In this document: positions 59,060 to 64,000 of the stretch, piece by piece | Layout of the letters: each line of letters opens with the position of its first letter | Numbering within the stretch: position 1 is the first letter of the stretch | Assembly: GCA_027943335.1 (NCBI GenBank) | Contig: BSBK01002083.1 | Coordinates: 611,501 to 675,500 of the forward strand | Length of the DNA stretch: 64,000 nt | Origin: Chamaecyparis obtusa | Taxonomy: Eukaryota > Streptophyta > Pinopsida > Cupressales > Cupressaceae | Direction: 5' to 3' | Notes under the pieces: model-generated | Told to the model about the DNA's origin: nothing | The model's database searches: none | Seen by the model: only the letters and a program-made list of their open reading frames with translations | Made by a program: the position numbers and the translations under genes

Positions 59060-60105
59060 TTATAATGGATTTGTTATATAACTTGAAACCAATGAAACTA
59101 GATATGCAGTATGAGGTCTTGTGTGGGTTAGAAACATTAAAATCCCAACTATACTTTTGTAAGTTGTCTCATCAATAATTTTAGCGCCATCATCTCTACA
59201 TAACATAACTCCATGAGGACCTGTAGTGGGGTATGGATTACAATCACCCATATCAAATTTCTTCAACATATCCTTTGCATACCTGGTTTGACAAATGAAA
59301 ATTTCATCCTTTGATAAACTCCATTCCGAGAAAATATTTCATGAGACCTAGATCTTTCATCTCAATTTGATTCATCATGGAAAATTTGAATTCATCTCTC
59401 ATTTTAGAACTACTAACCATATATAATAGATCATCAACATACAAACTTATGATGAGAATATGATTACCTTCTTGCTTGTAGTAAAGGGTAGGTTCACTCT
59501 TACTTCTCTTGAAGCCATTCTCTTGAAAGTAGCCATCAATTTTTGCATACCATGCTCTTGGTGCTTTCTTGAGGCCATACAAAACCTTCTTCAACCTATA
59601 GATGTGATCTTTTCCTTCCACTTTGAAACCTTGTGGATGATCCACATATACTTCTTCTTCTAGGTATCCATTCAAGAAGAAACTTTTCACATCCATATGA
59701 TGTACATGCTCCAATTATTTTGAGTTTCTAATGAAATTAACATTCTAATAGTCTCTTCATAATCACTACCATACTTTTGTGTGAATCCTTTAGCAACTAG
59801 TCTTCTTTATATCTTTCAACACTCCCATCACTATTAAAATTTATCTTATACACACATTTGGTGCCAATATTCTTCTTGTCATATGGAAGTTCTGTAGTTT
59901 CCCAAGTATCATACCCACTAATGGAATCCAACTCTTCTTTCATAGCTTGCATCCAAAACTCATTAGTACACGCCTCTTCAAAACATGATGGTTCAAAATC
60001 AGCCTTGGTGAATAAAGAAAAATTAATTAGCTCACCTCCTAGATTTTTTTCATGTGCATGATTTGTACACATTTGATAAATATCACTCATCCTTCTCATT
60101 TTCCT
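59060..60105 (-). pseudogene. Copia-3 reverse transcriptase
   Basis: SCFEEACTNEFWMQAMKEEL, then DSISGYDTWETTELPYDKKN, begin the domain. After a frameshift near 59800, [40 protein letters not shown] and [11 protein letters not shown] follow; the YVDD box is at 59430-59441 and intact. [19 protein letters not shown] and YKSIVGILMFLTHTRPHTAY close it. Confidence 0.9.
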
Positions 60106-60139
60106 TGTAGGCCTTGGAGCTAAATTTGGACTTGTACTT

Positions 60140-60515
60140 GGACTTGAAGAATTAAATTAAGGGGGGCTTGGTGGATTTGAATCACTTGAAATAGAAACAT
60201 TAGTCAATATCATTAATATTATCATCATGCAAAATAGATTTGGTTTTGTCAACATGGCATTTTTTATGACCATACACTCCCCCTTCATCAAAAATCACAT
60301 CTCTTGACACAATAAGCTTTTTAGTGAGAGGATTATACAATCTATATGCTTTACTTTCCTCACTATAACCAAAAAAAATGCATGATTCACTTCTTTCATC
60401 TAACTTTTTGTCATTTTTTATCAAGTAAATGGATATATGCTAAACAACCAAACACTTTGAAATGATTAACATTGGGCCTCTTCGAGGATTTGGGAAGAAC
60501 AATAACAATTGTAGG
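60140..60515 (-). pseudogene. Copia-3 integrase C-terminus
   Basis: The minus-strand reading SSKRPNVNHFKVFGCLAYIH, then KNDKKLDERSESCIFFGYSE and ESKAYRLYNPLTKKLIVSRD, then VIFDEGGVY, is the conserved tail of copia integrase. A frameshift lies near 60425. Homology begins abruptly near 60515, the truncation point. Confidence 0.88.
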
Positions 60516-61921
60516 TTCCTATGAAAATTTCAGCCAAAAACATCAGGGATGCATCGCCAAACTCAACCTGTCCTAGCCATTTTCTGCTCAGACTTTTGTC
60601 ACAGGTCCATTTTGTCATCTGCTTTTCATTTTCGTCAATTTCATGTCATTCTCAATCTGTTACAACCTATTTTTAGCAACTTTTTAGTGACTTTTCTAAT
60701 AGATTTATTACATCACTTAATCATTCCCATTTCATTCATTACATCTCATAGTAAAGGACATATCATGTTCCCAATTAGTGTGTGAGTCACCTCTTGAGCT
60801 TATTGGGGGCATTCTTCCTTCCTAATGTGCAATCGATAAAATGGGGAAGTAATTCACTTAGTATATTATATGTTGCATTGCTCTCCTCATTTCCCATTGT
60901 ACAAATCTAAACCAATTTGTACCCACTAATAACTAGGAGCCGACACAAAGATACACAAGAGTAACTATCTAAGCTTACGAGCATCAAGGAAAGGAAAAAT
61001 AAAAAGACAAATGAAAACTTATGAGAAATATAGAGTTAGATATGAATCTAAGTAAATCTTAATCTATATCTATCTAAATAAATAAACATGAGAATATAAT
61101 AATATGAATAGTCTAAAACCTAAAAAGGTAGACAACACTAACGAAGGAATAAATAAGTGAGGCAATATCTAAGGATATTAAAATATAAGTATAAAAATAG
61201 ATATTATATATCAATATTTAAAAGAATAAGATTATATATAAGTATGTAAAAATATATAAATATAGACACACACACATACATATGTGTGTGTGTGCATATA
61301 TATATATAGTCAAATAATAAAATAGAAAGTATATATTAATCTATATAAAAGTATAAATATATCTATATAAAATACTATAATATATCAATAAATATTAAAA
61401 TAAATAATATAATATATGAAGGGATGAAATATTGCTAAAGTAAAGATCTATATGTAACAATATATAGCTCTATGTATGTATATTTTGTAATGGTGACTAT
61501 CAGGATCTACCTATAAAAATTGAAGGATCGAGAATTTGTCTAATATGTTCTCTATTTGCTTGGCCTTGATATTAACCGATATATGACTTAGAATCTACTC
61601 ATATATTGCCTATTTTATTTCCTTTATATGACTCCTTAGATGGGTCCGAAGATGCCTTAGATCTCTATTCTATGCATCCTTCCATGAATTATCTTTTCTT
61701 CAATGTTGATGGCCTAATATCTACATTGGTGAAGAATGGAGGGTCTCTTTTGAGCTAACCATCACGTAGTTTTCTATATTCTCCACTTAGATCTGTCTTT
61801 AGGGATTAGGTGTTGATATATCCTTATCTCAACACTCTATAACTTTCCTATTCTAGGTCTTATGAGTGATGTACTTTCTAAAAGAGTTACTTAGACTACT
61901 AGTGATTGAAGAAATTTTCTT
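60516..61921. other. Unassigned sequence; lower part probably LINE-2 3' UTR
   Basis: 60516-60800 is C/T-rich with a chance 78-codon frame. 60800-61480 is very AT-rich. 61480-61921 adjoins the LINE-2 stop and is probably its 3' UTR, but no poly(A) junction is evident. Confidence 0.4.
61264..61308. repeat. CA/TG/TA compound microsatellite forming a palindrome
   Basis: GACACACACACATACATATG continues into TGTGTGTGTGCATATATATA. The CA and TG runs are inverted complements around CATACATATG. Confidence 0.85.
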
Positions 61922-62041
61922 TTATCCTATGATTTCATGTTTTATCCCATCTACTCCCAAATTCATTAGTTTGTCTATTGTCCCATTTCCTTCTCTGTAT
62001 ATATGATTGATAGTATACTTTTTGAAGTATCTAGTTAGATT
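61922..62041 (-). pseudogene. LINE-2 RNase H, C-terminal part
   Basis: This is the continuation after the SINE, reading YTINHIYREGNGTIDKLMNL, then GVDGIKHEIIG and TAA. HIYREGN is the last RNase H signature. Confidence 0.88.
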
Positions 62042-62217
62042 TCCAAGGAGTTGAGCTTAATTAGTTAAAAGCATTGGATTTTCATTATGAAAACTCAAGC
62101 TCAAATCTCCATAGGGACATCTTATTATGACTCTTGATCTTCTTACTTGGCTTATGGTTTCTAGTGTGTTTTCTTGAGAGGAGCTGTTATTTGTAAATGA
62201 TTTCCAATATAAAAAAA
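62042..62217 (+). mobile_element. tRNA-derived SINE with 17-bp target duplication
   Basis: A 176-base insertion has a tRNA-like head with a box A-like GAGCTTAATTAGTTAAAAGC (62053-62072) and a box B-like AGCTCAAATCTCC (62098-62110), a unique body and a short A tail (62211-62217). AAGTATCTAGTTAGATT flanks it perfectly at 62025-62041 and 62218-62234, and the host LINE RNase H resumes across it. Such elements use RNA polymerase III internal promoters and LINE machinery. The perfect duplication makes it one of the youngest insertions here. Confidence 0.88.
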
Positions 62218-62234
62218 AAGTATCTAGTTAGATT

Positions 62235-62545
62235 CAAAGCTCTCTCTAATAAGGCATTTAAGGTCTAGTTGTGGGTGGATCTCTTCCTTATTGTGTTGAT
62301 TACTAGAGAAAAATCCCCTCTATTTTGAGCTTTTCTAATTGAAGGTCCTTGCTTATTAGTAATCCTTCTATTAAAGTTGTAAATTCTACTATGTTGTTTG
62401 ACTCCACTCCTATAGGTCTTGCTAAGTGAGAAATCTTTGTTCCATCCCAATTGTGGATGCTACAACCTATGCTAGCCACTCCTAGGTTTCCCCTCGAGGC
62501 ACCATCATAATTGAGTTTGTACCACCCAAAATTTGGTGGAGCTCA
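62235..62545 (-). pseudogene. LINE-2 RNase H, N-terminal part
   Basis: WYKLNYDGASRGNLGVASIG and SIHNWDGTKISHLARPIGVE give the first block with an intact DGAS. NNIVEFTTLIEGLLISKDLQ and the shifted INTIRKRSTHN block follow. The reading continues past the SINE at 62041-61922 as NLTRYFKKYTINHIYREGNG, then TIDKLMNLGVDG, with the final His and Asp. Confidence 0.88.
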
Positions 62546-62770
62546 CTTACTTTCTTCTCTTTTTTGTCTATTATTTTATTTATCATCCCCATATAGGGGG
62601 GAAATCTTCATTCCATTCCAATTATTTCTATTTTTCTTATACTAGTGTGTAAACCTCTTGTTGTTCTTTTGATAAGTTTGGATTCTGTTATTTATTACTC
62701 CCACTATAGTTGCTTCTATTTTGTTGGTTATTTTATCTCATTCCATCTTTTTATCTTAAAAATTTTCCTA

Positions 62771-63076
62771 TTATGTTCTTTCCATATTTCCCATATTAAT
62801 ATGGATGGGGATGTTGTCCATATTTTTTCCATAAAGGTTGTTTGCTTGGATATTGGGATAGCTTTGAAAAAGCCTTAGAATGTCGTTGGGCAATGTTGAT
62901 CTCCATCCTAGTTTATTACAAAGCCACTGCCAACACCTATGTATATATTCATAGTTAATTAGGATATGATCCATTGTTTCTTCTGTTTTGTCACAAAGAG
63001 AACACCTCGATGGACCTTCATACCCCCTTTTGGAAAACCATTCTACTATAAGAATTATTTTTGGAGGGTTGCCCAT
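62771..63076 (-). pseudogene. LINE-2 zf-RVT domain
   Basis: The minus-strand reading FSKRGYEGPSRCSLCDKTEE, then TMDHILINYEYIHRCWQWLC, then NKLGWRSTL, has C-x2-C-x8-H of the zf-RVT. The fourth ligand (C of the usual NCxxxxxxW) is Tyr. Confidence 0.88.
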
Positions 63077-64000
63077 GCAAACATGCTATCTTTTAGCTAG
63101 ACGATTTTTATTCTAGCACAAGTGCAATGGGATTTGAATTTTTGGGGATTGGTGTCTTTTAATTAGATAGTTATAGCCATCCCTTGAATTGTATTATCTA
63201 GTGTCAACTTCAACCCATACTAATATGTCTTTTTCCTTTCTGATTGTTATTTTCCTTTTTTCTAGGATTCCCTTTAGCTTTGTAAGGTCAACTTCTAGGA
63301 TATTAATTCCTTCCATATATTTCCATTTCCACTCTAAAGTAGTATTCCCACTTGAAATTTTAATATAATCCTTAACATATCTACCCCAGTGATTTTCCAA
63401 GATTTCCTTTGCTTGATTATTATTTACTAATTTATCAATTGTTGGATATCCTCCCCATGAGTCATTCCAAAAAAGGGCTTGATCCCCTAAGCCTATATCC
63501 TAGGATGGACAATTGGTGATAATTTCCCTACATTCTATAATACAATTCCATACTTGATATCCTTTTTTTTGGGGGGGGGGAGGGGGGGGGGGGTGGTTTA
63601 TTTGTTCTAAAAATGCTCATTGGATCTACCCCATTCAAGTATTTATATCTTAGAATTTTCACCTATTTCAAATTAGGGTCTTTGTACATTTTCTAGATAA
63701 GTTTAGCTCCCAAGGCCTTATTTTGTTCTTTAATGTTCTTGACAATTATGTCCCCTTCTTCTATTGGCTTACACATGTTTTCACATGCTATCATAGCTAA
63801 TTTTTTATTTCTTTATTGTCTCTTTCCAAAAAATGGACCTTAGCTTCTTTTCAATATTATCCTCAATTCCTAATGGTAGGCTAATACATGATAATTGATA
63901 TATTGGGATGGCTGATAATGCATATTTTATCAGTTTTGTTCTTCCTACTGAGGAAATTCATTTGTCTTTCCATTATTCTACTTCCTTGTCTAACTTCACT
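63077..64000 (-). pseudogene. LINE-2 ORF2 connector and distal reverse transcriptase (heavily damaged)
   Basis: Fragments such as WGRYVKDYIKISSGNTTLEW and SQGSRIMERQMNFLSR appear in several frames. They lie where the thumb and connector belong, by comparison with LINE-1. A G/C homopolymer expansion (63563-63593) interrupts the frame. Confidence 0.6.
63563..63593. repeat. Homopolymer T8 and G10-A-G12 tract
   Basis: TTTTTTTT is followed by 10 G, one A and 12 G. The tract lies within LINE-2 coding sequence. Confidence 0.9.

Larger units (their letters stand above)
58441..60515 (-). mobile_element. Ty1/copia element Copia-3, 5'-truncated
   Basis: On the minus strand the element enters at the C-terminal integrase (near 60515), passes reverse transcriptase and RNase H, and reaches a polypurine run AAGGGGGAGTA followed by TGTATATGG (58497 downward), the presumed 3' LTR start. 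Protease, gag and 5' LTR are missing. It is a different copia family from Copia-1 and Copia-2 by its protein motifs. Confidence 0.88.
61922..64000 (-). mobile_element. LINE-2: L1-type LINE, 3' half (continues beyond the window)
   Basis: Minus-strand ORF2 remains from the C-terminal connector through zf-RVT to RNase H. It is close in motif and arrangement to LINE-1 (EGPSRCSLCD against EGPSRCPLCE), so the two belong to one family. The RNase H is split by a SINE (62042-62217). The reading ends with TAA at 61922-61924. Confidence 0.88.

Noticed and set aside
60549..60785. 78-codon + frame beside Copia-3
   Set aside because: C/T-rich composition and no recognisable motif; it lies at a truncation junction.
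62042..62115. Functional tRNA gene
   Set aside because: The box A/B-like head lacks a clear anticodon arm and acceptor pairing and is fused to a body with an A tail and a target duplication, so it is a SINE.

Overview
The window looks like intergenic DNA from a large, AT-rich land-plant nuclear genome. A gymnosperm is my best guess, an inference from the size, age and nesting of the retroelements; nothing in the sequence fixes the species. I see no intact protein-coding gene, rRNA or functional tRNA. Nearly everything recognisable is retrotransposon, and all of it carries stops or frameshifts.

Left third (1-31644). A Tat-lineage Ty3/gypsy element (element A, + strand) runs from a gag starting near 1264 through protease, a G-patch motif, reverse transcriptase, two RNase H domains and integrase to 23137. 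A 5-kb tail follows, holding a degenerate antisense reading frame related to the plant mobile domain (about 27150 to 25340, minus). The 3' LTR begins at 28013. Its gag is split at 3592/16817 by a second gypsy element (element B, minus strand, exact TCATG target duplication) that keeps only gag and protease. The right-hand LTR of B is itself split by a complete but decayed Ty1/copia element (Copia-1, 7637-15488).

Middle (31645-55328). A 4.4-kb host segment with TGTAAT...ATTACA ends (element E, possibly a solo LTR) contains a 30-bp minisatellite. Four insertions have expanded it. The first is a long L1-type LINE with an RNase H domain (LINE-1, 33974-46135). The second sits inside that LINE: a 2.5-kb probable solo LTR (39491-42039) whose first half is an array of minisatellites and eight palindromic hairpins. 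The third is a 250-bp 5'-truncated LINE tail, and the fourth a second copia element (Copia-2, 47773-54577).

Right (55329-64000). This part holds a fragment of a host CobW/ZNG1-type GTPase pseudogene (minus), a truncated copia element (Copia-3, minus), AT-rich filler, and the 3' part of a second LINE (minus). The RNase H of that LINE is interrupted by a tRNA-derived SINE with a perfect 17-bp target duplication.

The elements form a stratigraphy: A before B before Copia-1; E before LINE-1 before the solo LTR; E before Copia-2; LINE-2 before the SINE. Premature stops are mostly TAG at expected Gln or Trp codons, and the second catalytic Asp of integrase is Asn in three independent elements, always through a G-to-A change in CHG context. 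This is what long-term cytosine methylation followed by deamination would leave.
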